From positions 1 to 64,000 of the forward strand of contig JAQYHB010000054.1 of NCBI GenBank assembly GCA_028722305.1: a stretch of DNA of 64,000 nucleotides, given 5' to 3'. The notes under the pieces are model-generated. The model worked only from the letters and a program-made list of their open reading frames with translations. It ran no database searches and was not told the origin of the DNA. Shown piece after piece: positions 53,611 through 61,965 of this stretch; within the stretch, counting starts at the first letter, position 1, and each line of letters opens with the position of its first letter. Source of the DNA: Spirochaetales bacterium. Its GTDB lineage: Bacteria > Spirochaetota > Spirochaetia > Sphaerochaetales > Sphaerochaetaceae. The position numbers were made by a program, and so were the translations under genes.

Positions 53611-54948
53611 ATGTATCAGTTGGAACCTTTCATGGCTGAGTTGGAAAAAAGGAACCCCGCGCAGCCCGAGTTCATCCAGGCTGTCCGCGAAGTGGTCGAG
53701 AGTGTCATCGACTTCGTCAACGCGAACCCCGCGTACGAGGCGAACAATATCCTGGAGCGGATTACCGAGCCAGACCGCGTCATCACCTTTCGCGTGGACT
53801 GGGAGGACGACGAGGGTCATATCCATACCAACCGAGGCTACCGCGTCCAGTTCAACAACGCGATCGGACCCTATAAAGGAGGGCTTCGTTTCCATCGCTC
53901 CGTCACCCTAGGGACGTTGAAGTTCCTCGGCTTTGAGCAGACCTTCAAGAACAGCCTGACCACCTTGCCGATGGGTGGTGGAAAGGGTGGTAGCGATTTT
54001 GACCCACGCGGTCGCAGCAACGCCGAAATCATGCGTTTCTGCCGTTCATTCATGACTGAGCTGCAGAAATATATAGGGCCGGATCAGGATGTCCCTGCGG
54101 GTGATATCGGTGTCGCCGGGCGTGAGATCGGATTCCTCTATGGACAGTACAAGCGCCTTCGCAATGAGAACGCAGCCGTCCTGACGGGCAAGGGCTTGTC
54201 CATCGGCGGCAGCTTGGTGCGTCCCGAGGCGACCGGCTACGGAACCATGTACTTCGCCGACGAGATCCTGAAGGAGCATGGGGACAGTTTCAAAGGCAAG
54301 AGGATTTCCATCAGCGGTTTCGGCAATGTCGCTTGGGGCGCCTGCGTCAAGGCGACCGAGCTGGGAGCGAAGGTGGTGACCATCAGCGGACCTGACGGCT
54401 ATATTGTTGATGAGGAGGGTGTCGGCACTCCGGAGAAATGGGAGTTCATGAAGCAGCTTCGCTCCTCCAACAACGATGTCGTCGCGCCGTATGCCGAGAA
54501 GTTCCACTGCAAGTTCGTCCCCGGCAAGAAACCGTGGGAACTGCCGGTCGACATGGCTTTTACCTGCGCCATCCAGAACGAGTTGAGCCTCGAGGACGCC
54601 AAGACGTTGGTCAAGAACGGAGTGAAGTACGTCGTGGAGACCAGCAACATGGGTTGCCAGGCTGATGCGGTCAAGTATTTTATCGAGCACCACATCCCGT
54701 TCGCCCCGGGCAAGGCCGCCAATGCCGGCGGAGTCGCCTGTTCCGGACTGGAGATGAGCCAGAACGCGGAGCATCTGCCTTGGACGGCCGAGGAGGTCGA
54801 CCAGCGGCTACGCCACATCATGAAGTCGATTCACGACCAGTGTGTGGCTAACGGCAGGGAAAAGGATGGCTACATCAACTATGTGAAGGGAGCCAATATC
54901 GCCGGCTTCAAGAAGGTTGCTGACGCCATGCTCCAGCTCGGGTACTGA
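53611..54948 (+). CDS. gdhA: Glutamate dehydrogenase, hexameric NADP-type
   Basis: The enzyme interconverts 2-oxoglutarate plus ammonia and glutamate, so it assimilates ammonia, including that released by serine dehydratase. Residues include YKGGLRFH, the substrate-binding MGGGKGGSDFDPRGRSNAEI, PAGDIGVAGREIG, and the nucleotide-binding ISGFGNVAWGACVKA. The 445-residue length and the sequence match the small hexameric family. NADP use is inferred from similarity to the family. ATG 53611 (MYQLEPF) has AAAAGGAG upstream; the longer frame to 53575 includes promoter sequence. Confidence 0.95.
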   Translation: MYQLEPFMAELEKRNPAQPEFIQAVREVVESVIDFVNANPAYEANNILERITEPDRVITFRVDWEDDEGHIHTNRGYRVQFNNAIGPYKGGLRFHRSVTLGTLKFLGFEQTFKNSLTTLPMGGGKGGSDFDPRGRSNAEIMRFCRSFMTELQKYIGPDQDVPAGDIGVAGREIGFLYGQYKRLRNENAAVLTGKGLSIGGSLVRPEATGYGTMYFADEILKEHGDSFKGKRISISGFGNVAWGACVKATELGAKVVTISGPDGYIVDEEGVGTPEKWEFMKQLRSSNNDVVAPYAEKFHCKFVPGKKPWELPVDMAFTCAIQNELSLEDAKTLVKNGVKYVVETSNMGCQADAVKYFIEHHIPFAPGKAANAGGVACSGLEMSQNAEHLPWTAEEVDQRLRHIMKSIHDQCVANGREKDGYINYVKGANIAGFKKVADAMLQLGY

Positions 54949-55411
54949 GGTACCACGAGTGATTTGCCGCGGCGAGGACCGGCCGGTCCCGCTCGCGGCT
55001 ATTGGTTTGGATTTTCGCGCCCCTCGCAAGCATTTGACTTTTTCTGAAGTACCATTCTTTCTCAGATGGCGGAAGCGCTGTCTGTTCCTCTCTCGAAACA
55101 CAGCGGGGGCGCGCTTTCTCCTTCTTGTTTGTCTGGCAAGACGGGACCATCACACTAGCATTCTTTTCCGAAACCTTTTTTCTCACGGAGACTTTGTGTG
55201 GAATAGCGGGTTCCCGAGGGAGAGGTTTTCTTGTGTTCACAAGCATTTAGATACCCATCTTAGGAGAAATGCTATGAAAGTTGTATAACACTAAATATAG
55301 CGTGAGCATGCGGTTATAACCATGAATGTTGTGTTTTTAACCTTGCAAAACACTTTCTCCCATGGTAGGCTTAGTAGCTGTCTACGAAATTGTTTTCTGG
55401 AGAATGATTCC
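54949..55411 (+). other. 463-base intergenic region between gdhA and nrdJ
   Basis: No gene is supported here. It contains a strong hairpin at 54966-54999 (GC-rich, centred on GGACCGGCCGGTCC, with a T-rich 3' flank), probably the gdhA terminator. It also holds a CTTGTG-TT-CACAAG palindrome at 55230-55243, ACACTAAATATAG at 55288-55300 resembling half an NrdR box, and a GGTTATAACC palindrome at 55312-55321. A four-codon reading frame (ATG 55274) follows AGGAG. The region could be a structured leader or control region of the ribonucleotide reductase. The cobalamin-riboswitch core GCCACTG is not present. Confidence 0.5.
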
Positions 55412-57916
55412 ATGGTAAAGAACGAGCTCACTCCGCTAGGGCGGAAAATTTTTCTCGATCGGTACGCGCTGAAAGACGTGCAAAAGAAGACTCTTGCGGT
55501 CGGCGATATCGTCGTCGCTGTCAGCAACCCGAAAACCAGCCAGCGTGAAATCGGCACGGTGACCGCGAAAAATGGGGAAGACATCACGGTCAAGCTGGAT
55601 GACGGGGCCGTCATCTCCGTGAAGATGGACCAGATTGACAAACCGCTGGAGACCAAGCCGGAGGAGATGCAGGCCCGTGTCGCACGTGGCATTGCCAGCC
55701 AGGAGAAGCCAGGGGTCCGCGCCAAATGGGAGAAGGAGTTTGCTTGGCTTCTTGACGACTGGAAGTTCGTCCCCGGCGGCCGCATTTTGACCGGCGCGGG
55801 CACCGACCAGAAGCTGACCTATTTCAATTGCTATGTCATCCCCTCTCCGAAGGACTCCCGCCATGGAATCATGGAAAGCCTCGGACAGATGACGGAGATC
55901 ATGAGCCGGGGTGGCGGTGTCGGCATGAACCTGAGCTCGCTCCGCCCCCGCCACAGCTACGTCAAGGGGGTCAACGGCCGTTCCTCCGGATCGGTCAGCT
56001 GGGGGGCGCTCTTCTCCTTTGTCACCGGTCTGATCGAACAGGGGGGCAGCCGCCGCGGCGCGCTGATGCTGATCCTCGACGTCTGGCACCCGGATGTGCT
56101 GGACTTCATCAACAGCAAGCGGGAAATGGGCAGGATCACCAACGCCAATATCTCTGTCGGCATCACCGATGACTTCATGGCGGCCGTCAAGGCCGACAAG
56201 GATTGGGCCTTGGTCTTCCCGGATACCCAGGATCCGGCCTATGACACGAAGTGGGATGGAGACCTGAACGAGTGGAAGAAGAACGGTGGCAAGGTCATCG
56301 TCTACAAGACCGTCAAGGCCCGTGACATCTGGAACAACATCATCGAGAGCGCATGGGCGAGCGCCGAGCCGGGGGTCTTCTTCATCGATCGTTACAACAA
56401 GATGAGCAACTCCTGGTACTACTGCACGATCCACAGTACCAACCCCTGTGGCGAGCAGGGCCTTCCCCCGTGGGGCGTCTGCAACCTTGGTTCCATCAAT
56501 CTTTCCCGGTTCGTCGAGAACAAGCAGGTCAAGTGGGATGACCTTGCCCGTGTCGTGCACGACTCGGTCCGCTTCCTGGATAATGTCATAGACGACACAC
56601 CCTACTTCTTCGAGCAGAACCGCCAGCGCCAGCAGTCGGAGCGCCGCATCGGACTGGGAACCATGGGCCTTGCGGACATGCTGATCCACCTGGAGCTTGG
56701 TTACGGAAGCGACGAGTCGCTGAAGTTCATCGACAAGCTATACAAGTTCATTTGCGTCGAGGCCTATCGCGAGAGCGCGGAGCTGGCCCAGGAAAAGGGT
56801 AAGTTCCAGCACTTTGACGCCGACAAACTGTTGGAGAGCGGCTTCATGAAGCAGATGCCGGAGGATATCCGGCAGCTGGTCAGGGAGAAGGGCCTGCGCA
56901 ACGTCACGCTGCTCACCCAGGCCCCGACCGGGACGACAGGAACGATGGTCAACACGTCGACCGGCATTGAACCCTATTACTACTGGGAGTGGGAACGCAA
57001 AGGCCGCATGGGTACCAACATCGAGCGTGTCAAGGTCTACGACGAGTGGGTCAAAGCCCACCCGGGCCAGAAACGGCCGGCCTACTTTGTCAGCGCCATG
57101 GACCTTTCTCCGGAAGGGCACGTGCGCGTCCAGGCTGCCATCCAGAAATGGGTGGACTCCTCGATCTCGAAGACCTGCAACACTCCAAGGGACTATACGG
57201 TCGAGCAGACCCGCAAGCTCTACGAGCTGATGTACGAGCTGGGATGCAAGGGCGGGACCACCTACCGTGACGGTTCGCGCGACACCCAGGTCCTGACAGC
57301 CAAGAAAGACGGCGAGAAGAAAAAAGAGGAGACAAAGCCGCAGGTGATGGCCACGGCGGAGCCGAAGGCCCGCGTCAGGGCAAGCTATGTCAGCGGCATC
57401 ACTTACCGCAAGTCTACTCCGATCGGTACTGCGTACGTGACGGTCAACAGCGATGGCATGGATATGAAGAACCCCTTCGAGGTCTTCGTCAACGTCGGCA
57501 AGGCGGGAAGTGACGTCGCGGCTGACGCCGAGGGTCTCGGACGTCTGATCAGCCTAGTCCTGCGCATGCCCAGCCCGCTGACTCCGAAGCAGCGGACCGA
57601 GGCGATCATCGCCCAGCTCGGCGGTATCGGCAGCGGAAGGGCGATCGGTTTTGGCAAGAACCGTGTCTCCAGCCTTTCCGACGCCATCGCCCAAGTGCTG
57701 AAGGAGCATATCGGCCTGACCGAGGGCGACCAGAGCGCCCAGGCAGCGCACCTGCCCGATGCCGATGACGAGAAGGAGGAGAGCGGACAGCTCTCGCTGA
57801 ACCTTCCGGTCAAAAACAGCATCAAGGCCGATATCTGTCCGGTCTGCGGCAATGCCACCTTCGTCAACATCGAGGGTTGCAAGAAGTGCTTCAGCTGCGG
57901 GCACAGCGAGTGCTGA
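55412..57916 (+). CDS. nrdJ: Adenosylcobalamin-dependent ribonucleotide reductase (class II)
   Basis: The 834-residue enzyme makes deoxyribonucleotides using a B12 radical. The first reductive cysteine is in LTYFNCYVIPSP, the radical cysteine in NPCGEQG near residue 345, and the barrel includes GSRRGALMLILDVWHPDVLDFI. A TSCPD domain lies around 685-770. A C-terminal zinc-ribbon-like segment with four paired cysteines (CPVCGN ... CFSCGHSEC) ends the chain. Class II enzymes need no oxygen, as expected of an anaerobe. ATG 55412 has CTGGAG upstream; an ATG at 55322 is in frame but unsupported. The nearby FecCD-type transporter may supply the corrinoid. Confidence 0.95.
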   Translation: MVKNELTPLGRKIFLDRYALKDVQKKTLAVGDIVVAVSNPKTSQREIGTVTAKNGEDITVKLDDGAVISVKMDQIDKPLETKPEEMQARVARGIASQEKPGVRAKWEKEFAWLLDDWKFVPGGRILTGAGTDQKLTYFNCYVIPSPKDSRHGIMESLGQMTEIMSRGGGVGMNLSSLRPRHSYVKGVNGRSSGSVSWGALFSFVTGLIEQGGSRRGALMLILDVWHPDVLDFINSKREMGRITNANISVGITDDFMAAVKADKDWALVFPDTQDPAYDTKWDGDLNEWKKNGGKVIVYKTVKARDIWNNIIESAWASAEPGVFFIDRYNKMSNSWYYCTIHSTNPCGEQGLPPWGVCNLGSINLSRFVENKQVKWDDLARVVHDSVRFLDNVIDDTPYFFEQNRQRQQSERRIGLGTMGLADMLIHLELGYGSDESLKFIDKLYKFICVEAYRESAELAQEKGKFQHFDADKLLESGFMKQMPEDIRQLVREKGLRNVTLLTQAPTGTTGTMVNTSTGIEPYYYWEWERKGRMGTNIERVKVYDEWVKAHPGQKRPAYFVSAMDLSPEGHVRVQAAIQKWVDSSISKTCNTPRDYTVEQTRKLYELMYELGCKGGTTYRDGSRDTQVLTAKKDGEKKKEETKPQVMATAEPKARVRASYVSGITYRKSTPIGTAYVTVNSDGMDMKNPFEVFVNVGKAGSDVAADAEGLGRLISLVLRMPSPLTPKQRTEAIIAQLGGIGSGRAIGFGKNRVSSLSDAIAQVLKEHIGLTEGDQSAQAAHLPDADDEKEESGQLSLNLPVKNSIKADICPVCGNATFVNIEGCKKCFSCGHSEC

Positions 57917-57936
57917 TCTTGTAGGACGAAGTTTCC

Positions 57937-57973
57937 GCGCCCCTGGGGAATCGCAACTCCTTCCCGGGGGCGC
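57937..57973 (+). terminator. Terminator after nrdJ
   Basis: GCGCCCC (57937-57943) and GGGGCGC (57967-57973) form an outer stem; GGGAA and TTCCC form an inner stem. A short TTCTGT tail follows. Confidence 0.75.
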
Positions 57974-58283
57974 TTCTGTATCCACGGTTGATTGCCCATG
58001 GCATTGGGCCCTCCCAGGAATAAAGGCATGGTGCCCTTCCTACGTCTTGTGGACGCGGCCTTCGTGCCGTTCTTTTCCATTCGCGCATGGTTGCGGCATC
58101 CTTGGGGCAGGGCAAGGAGAGGCGCTTGCCCTGACTTTTTTCCATGCGGGCTCTCGGAACCGCCATTCCCAATGTGTTGCAAACATACGGGCTATGAAGT
58201 AAAATGAATTTGCTTAAATGGGGGTATTGTGCCCTCGTTTTGTCGTGTTGTTTGTAAATTGGATGTCTGCAAGGACGATTCAA
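57974..58283 (+). other. Non-coding region between nrdJ and nifJ with nested stems
   Basis: Short open frames here lack ribosome binding sites and protein-like composition, so I call it non-coding. CGCATGG (58084-58090) pairs with CCATGCG (58142-58148). Inside it, CAGGGCAAG (58108-58116) pairs with CTTGCCCTG (58125-58133), followed by ACTTTTTT. The inner stem plus T-run looks like an intrinsic terminator with no gene directly before it, so a small RNA ending near 58141 is possible. The AT-rich part from 58190 probably holds the nifJ promoter. Confidence 0.45.
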
Positions 58284-58297
58284 ATTTTCTAGAAAAT
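58284..58297 (+). promoter_or_regulatory. Perfect palindrome next to the nifJ ribosome binding site
   Basis: ATTTTCTAGAAAAT is a 14-base perfect palindrome ending directly before GGAG of the nifJ ribosome binding site. It is a candidate operator for control of pyruvate:ferredoxin oxidoreductase. Confidence 0.45.
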
Positions 58298-58307
58298 GGA
58301 GTGTAAA

Positions 58308-61300
58308 ATGGGTAACAAGAATTTGGTTACTATCGATGGCAACACCGCTGCCGCGCACATCGCGTATGCCTTCAGCGAAGTTGCCGCGATCTACCCGATT
58401 ACCCCGAGCTCGCCTATGGGCGAGTATGCGGATTCCTGGGCCAGCACTGGCCGCAAGAACCTGTGGGGTAAGAAGGTCGAGATCATGGAGATGGAGTCCG
58501 AAGCTGGCGCCGCTGGCGCTGTCCATGGCTCTCTGGCGGCTGGTGCCCTGACCACCACGTTCACCGCGAGCCAGGGCCTGCTGCTGATGATTCCGAACAT
58601 GTACAAGATCGCCGGCGAGATGATTCCGACTGTCTTCCACGTGTCCGCTCGTTCTTTGGCCGCTCAGTCTCTGTCTATTTTCGGTGATCACAGCGATGTC
58701 ATGGCCTGCCGCGCCACTGGTTTCGCCATGACGGTTGGTGGCAGCATCCAGGAAACCATGGATATGGCTCTTGTTGCCCATCTGTCCACCCTCAAGGCTC
58801 AGGTTCCGTTCCTCAACTTCTTTGATGGATTCCGCACCTCCCACGAGTACGAAACCGTCGAGAACATCGAGTACGAGGACATCAAGCCGCTTGTCGAGGA
58901 GAAGTACATCGAGAGATTCCGCCAGAGAGCTCAGCGTCCTGAGCATCCGGCTCTCAAGGTCGCTTCCCAGAACGAGGATGTCTACTTCCAGGGTCGTGAG
59001 ACGGTCAACCCGTACTACGACGCTGTTCCTGAGATTGTCCAGGAGTATATGGACAAGATCGCCAAGGTTACCGGCAGACAGTACCATCTGTTCGACTATG
59101 TCGGTGATCCCGAGGCTACCGATGTCGTGATCGTCATGGGTTCCGGTGCCTGCACCTGCGAGTGGGCCAGCAAGTACCTGAACGCCCATGGCAAGAAGAC
59201 CGGCGTCCTGAAGGTCAGACTCTACAGACCGTTCAGCGCCAAGGCTTTCTGCGCCGCCCTTCCGGCAAGTGTCAAGCGCATTGCCGTGCTCGACCGCACC
59301 AAGGAGCCCGGTTCTCTCGGCGAGCCGCTGTATCTCGACGTTGTCGCCGCCCTCAACCAGATGGGCCGCACCAACATCATGGTCATCGGAGGCCGCTTCG
59401 GCCTGTCCAGCAAGGACTTCCCGCCGAACCACGCCGCCGCCGTCTTCGAGCATCTGGCCAGCGACGATCCGTTCAACAACTTCACCGTCGGTATCAATGA
59501 TGATGTGACCCACAGGTCCATCAAGATTGGCGCCCCGATCGATGTCGCTCCGGCCGGCACTGTCGCCTGCTTGTTCTGGGGCCTCGGTTCCGATGGTACT
59601 GTCGGCGCCAACAAGAACTCCGTCAAGATCATCGGCAACTACGCCCACATGAATGCCCAGGCCTACTTCGCCTACGACTCCAAGAAGTCCGGTGGCATCA
59701 CCGTGAGCCACCTGCGCTTTGGAAAGGGCAACCTGGACATGCCGTGGCTGATCGACCACGCCGATTTCGTCGCCTGCCACAACCCGGCCTACGTTGGTCG
59801 TTACGACCTGCTGAAGCCGCTGAAGGAGAATGGCGTCTTCTTGCTCAACAGCCAAGTTCCTGCCGACAAGGTGTTCGAGAGCCTGACCCGCGACATGCAG
59901 GAGACCATCATCAAGAAGCACATCCACTTCTACAGCATCGATGCTCTGGCCATTTCCGAGAAGGTCGGCCTTGGTTCGAGAATCAACACGGTCATGCAGG
60001 CCGCTTTCTTCGCGATTTCCAAGGTTATTCCTGATCAGGCCCAGGCTATCAGCTACATCAAGCAGTACATTGAGAAGACCTTCTCCAGAAAGGGTGAGAA
60101 AGTCGTCAAGATGAACTGGGCTGCAGTTGACGCCGCCAGCGATGCCCTGAAGGAGATTGCCATCCCTGCCACCATCACCAAGAGCTACGAGCCGAAACCG
60201 TTGCTTCCGGCCAACCTGCCTGATGATGTCAAGGAGTATGCCAAGAAGATCATGGAGCCGTGCTTCCATATGCAGGGTGACTCCATTCCTGTCAGCGCGA
60301 TGAGCTTCGACGGCAAGGTTCCGACCAACACCGCCAGACTCGAGAAGCGTGGTGTCGCCCCGTTCGTTCCTGCGTGGGATTCTACCAAGTGCATCCAGTG
60401 CATGCAGTGCGTGCAGTCTTGTCCGCATGCCGCCATCCGTGGCAAGCAGATTGAGCCGGCACTCCTCGAGAAGGCTCCGAAGACCTTCACCGTCATCAAG
60501 AGCAACACCAAGAACGACAAGAACCTGCAGTTCAGAATCCAGGTGTATCCTGAGGACTGCCAGGGTTGTGGCGTCTGTGTCGTGACCTGCCCCGCCAAGG
60601 AGAAGGCCCTGGCCATGGTGCCGACGGTTGACGCTCGCAAGGCTGGTGAGGACACCAACTGCGACTTCTTCGAGACCCTGCCGTACAACACCGAGGGAAC
60701 CAACCCGAGCACCATCAAGGGACTGCAGCTGAAGAGACCGTTCTTCGAGTTCAGCGGTGCCTGTGCCGGATGTGGCGAGACCCCGTACATCAAGATGCTG
60801 ACCCAGATTTGTGGTGAGAGAATGGTCGTCGCCAACGCGACTGGTTGTTCTTCCATCTACTCCGGTACCTTCCCGGTCACCGCGTATTGCAAGCGCGAGG
60901 ATGGACGTGGTCCGGCATGGGGCAACAGCTTGTTCGAGGACAACGCCGAGTATGGTCTTGGCATGAGGCTGGCAATCGACAGCAACCGCCACCAGCTGCA
61001 GGTCTACATCGAGCAGTACAAGGCCCAGGCTGACGCTGACAAGGATGTGCTTGCCGCGATCGAGAAGGCCGAAGCCCTGTGGGAGGATAACTCCGAGGCG
61101 TCCATCGAGGCCCAGAAGGCTGTGCAGGCTGCCCTGGCCAAGGCCAAGGCGACCGACGAGCAGACCAAGTATCTGCTTGCCAAGCTGGTTGAGCTGCAGG
61201 ATTACTTCTCCGAGAAGACCGTCTGCATCATCGGTGGTGATGGATGGGCCTACGATATCGGCTACGGTGGCGTCGACCACGTGCTGGCCTCCGGCCGCAA

Positions 61301-61853
61301 CGTGAAGGTGCTCGTCGTCGATACCGAGGTGTACTCCAACACCGGTGGACAGGCTTCCAAGTCGACTCCTATCGCCGCCGTCGCCAAATTCGCGAACAGT
61401 GGTAAAGTCGTTGGCAAGAAGAACATGGGCTTCATGTGCATGAGCTACGGCTATGTCTATGTCGCTTCCATCGCTCTTGGCGCCAACCGTGTCCAGGCCC
61501 AGAAGGCTCTGCAGGAAGCTGTGGCTTACAATGGTCCCGCCATTGTCTTCTGCTACGCTCCTTGTATCAACCATGGTCTGAACATGACCTACAGCCAGGC
61601 TGAGGAGAAGAAGGCCGTTGATTGTGGTTACTGGCCGCTTTACACCTATAACCCGGATCTTCCTGAAGGCAAGAAGTTCACTTGGAGCACCAAGCCTGCG
61701 ACTCAGCCGTATCAGGATTTCCTCAATGGCGAGGTTCGTTACACCTCTCTCAGAAAGACCAACCCCGAGCATGCGGACGAGCTCTTCGCGAAGGCCGCTG
61801 CCGACGCGGCTCATCGCATGAGCTTCTACGAGAAGGTTGGACCTCTGATGTGA
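58308..61853 (+). CDS. nifJ: Pyruvate:ferredoxin (flavodoxin) oxidoreductase, single chain
   Basis: This 1181-residue enzyme converts pyruvate and CoA to acetyl-CoA, CO2 and reduced ferredoxin, the central step of anaerobic fermentation. The N-terminal thiamine-type domain has YPITPSSPMGEYAD and EMESEAGAAGAVHG. Two 4Fe-4S ferredoxin motifs lie near 694 (CIQCMQCVQSCP) and 750 (CQGCGVCVVTCP). The thiamine-pyrophosphate domain has GACAGCGETPY, IGGDGWAYDIGYGGVDHV and DTEVYSNTGGQ. All domains of the homodimeric type are present. GGAG precedes ATG 58308. The codon use is strongly biased, as expected of a highly expressed gene. It has its own terminator. Confidence 0.97.
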   Translation: MGNKNLVTIDGNTAAAHIAYAFSEVAAIYPITPSSPMGEYADSWASTGRKNLWGKKVEIMEMESEAGAAGAVHGSLAAGALTTTFTASQGLLLMIPNMYKIAGEMIPTVFHVSARSLAAQSLSIFGDHSDVMACRATGFAMTVGGSIQETMDMALVAHLSTLKAQVPFLNFFDGFRTSHEYETVENIEYEDIKPLVEEKYIERFRQRAQRPEHPALKVASQNEDVYFQGRETVNPYYDAVPEIVQEYMDKIAKVTGRQYHLFDYVGDPEATDVVIVMGSGACTCEWASKYLNAHGKKTGVLKVRLYRPFSAKAFCAALPASVKRIAVLDRTKEPGSLGEPLYLDVVAALNQMGRTNIMVIGGRFGLSSKDFPPNHAAAVFEHLASDDPFNNFTVGINDDVTHRSIKIGAPIDVAPAGTVACLFWGLGSDGTVGANKNSVKIIGNYAHMNAQAYFAYDSKKSGGITVSHLRFGKGNLDMPWLIDHADFVACHNPAYVGRYDLLKPLKENGVFLLNSQVPADKVFESLTRDMQETIIKKHIHFYSIDALAISEKVGLGSRINTVMQAAFFAISKVIPDQAQAISYIKQYIEKTFSRKGEKVVKMNWAAVDAASDALKEIAIPATITKSYEPKPLLPANLPDDVKEYAKKIMEPCFHMQGDSIPVSAMSFDGKVPTNTARLEKRGVAPFVPAWDSTKCIQCMQCVQSCPHAAIRGKQIEPALLEKAPKTFTVIKSNTKNDKNLQFRIQVYPEDCQGCGVCVVTCPAKEKALAMVPTVDARKAGEDTNCDFFETLPYNTEGTNPSTIKGLQLKRPFFEFSGACAGCGETPYIKMLTQICGERMVVANATGCSSIYSGTFPVTAYCKREDGRGPAWGNSLFEDNAEYGLGMRLAIDSNRHQLQVYIEQYKAQADADKDVLAAIEKAEALWEDNSEASIEAQKAVQAALAKAKATDEQTKYLLAKLVELQDYFSEKTVCIIGGDGWAYDIGYGGVDHVLASGRNVKVLVVDTEVYSNTGGQASKSTPIAAVAKFANSGKVVGKKNMGFMCMSYGYVYVASIALGANRVQAQKALQEAVAYNGPAIVFCYAPCINHGLNMTYSQAEEKKAVDCGYWPLYTYNPDLPEGKKFTWSTKPATQPYQDFLNGEVRYTSLRKTNPEHADELFAKAAADAAHRMSFYEKVGPLM

Positions 61854-61877
61854 GATCCGATTACCGCAAGGTAAACG

Positions 61878-61912
61878 ATCGGGCACTCCGTAAGGGGTGC
61901 CCGATTTTGTTT
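61878..61912 (+). terminator. Terminator after nifJ
   Basis: ATCGGGCACTCC (61878-61889) pairs with GGGGTGCCCGAT (61894-61905), one G-T pair, loop GTAA, then TTTGTTT. Confidence 0.93.
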
Positions 61913-61936
61913 CATAGCACCAAAGGCTTCTATACT
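61907..61936 (+). promoter_or_regulatory. Promoter of the patatin-type gene
   Basis: TTGTTT (61907-61912) and TATACT (61931-61936) are spaced 18 bases, 29 bases before the ATG. The -35 overlaps the nifJ terminator tail. Confidence 0.6.
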
Positions 61937-61965
61937 CCAAAGTGGTTTTCCTGTAAGGTGGAACC

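Noticed and set aside
54949-55411. Cobalamin riboswitch upstream of nrdJ
   Set aside because: The conserved GCCACTG core was not found on the plus strand, and no matching fold was recognised by eye; a covariance search could overturn this.
57852-58207. Short open frames between nrdJ and nifJ as protein genes
   Set aside because: They contain the nrdJ terminator and nested stems, have no ribosome binding sites and show no protein-like composition.
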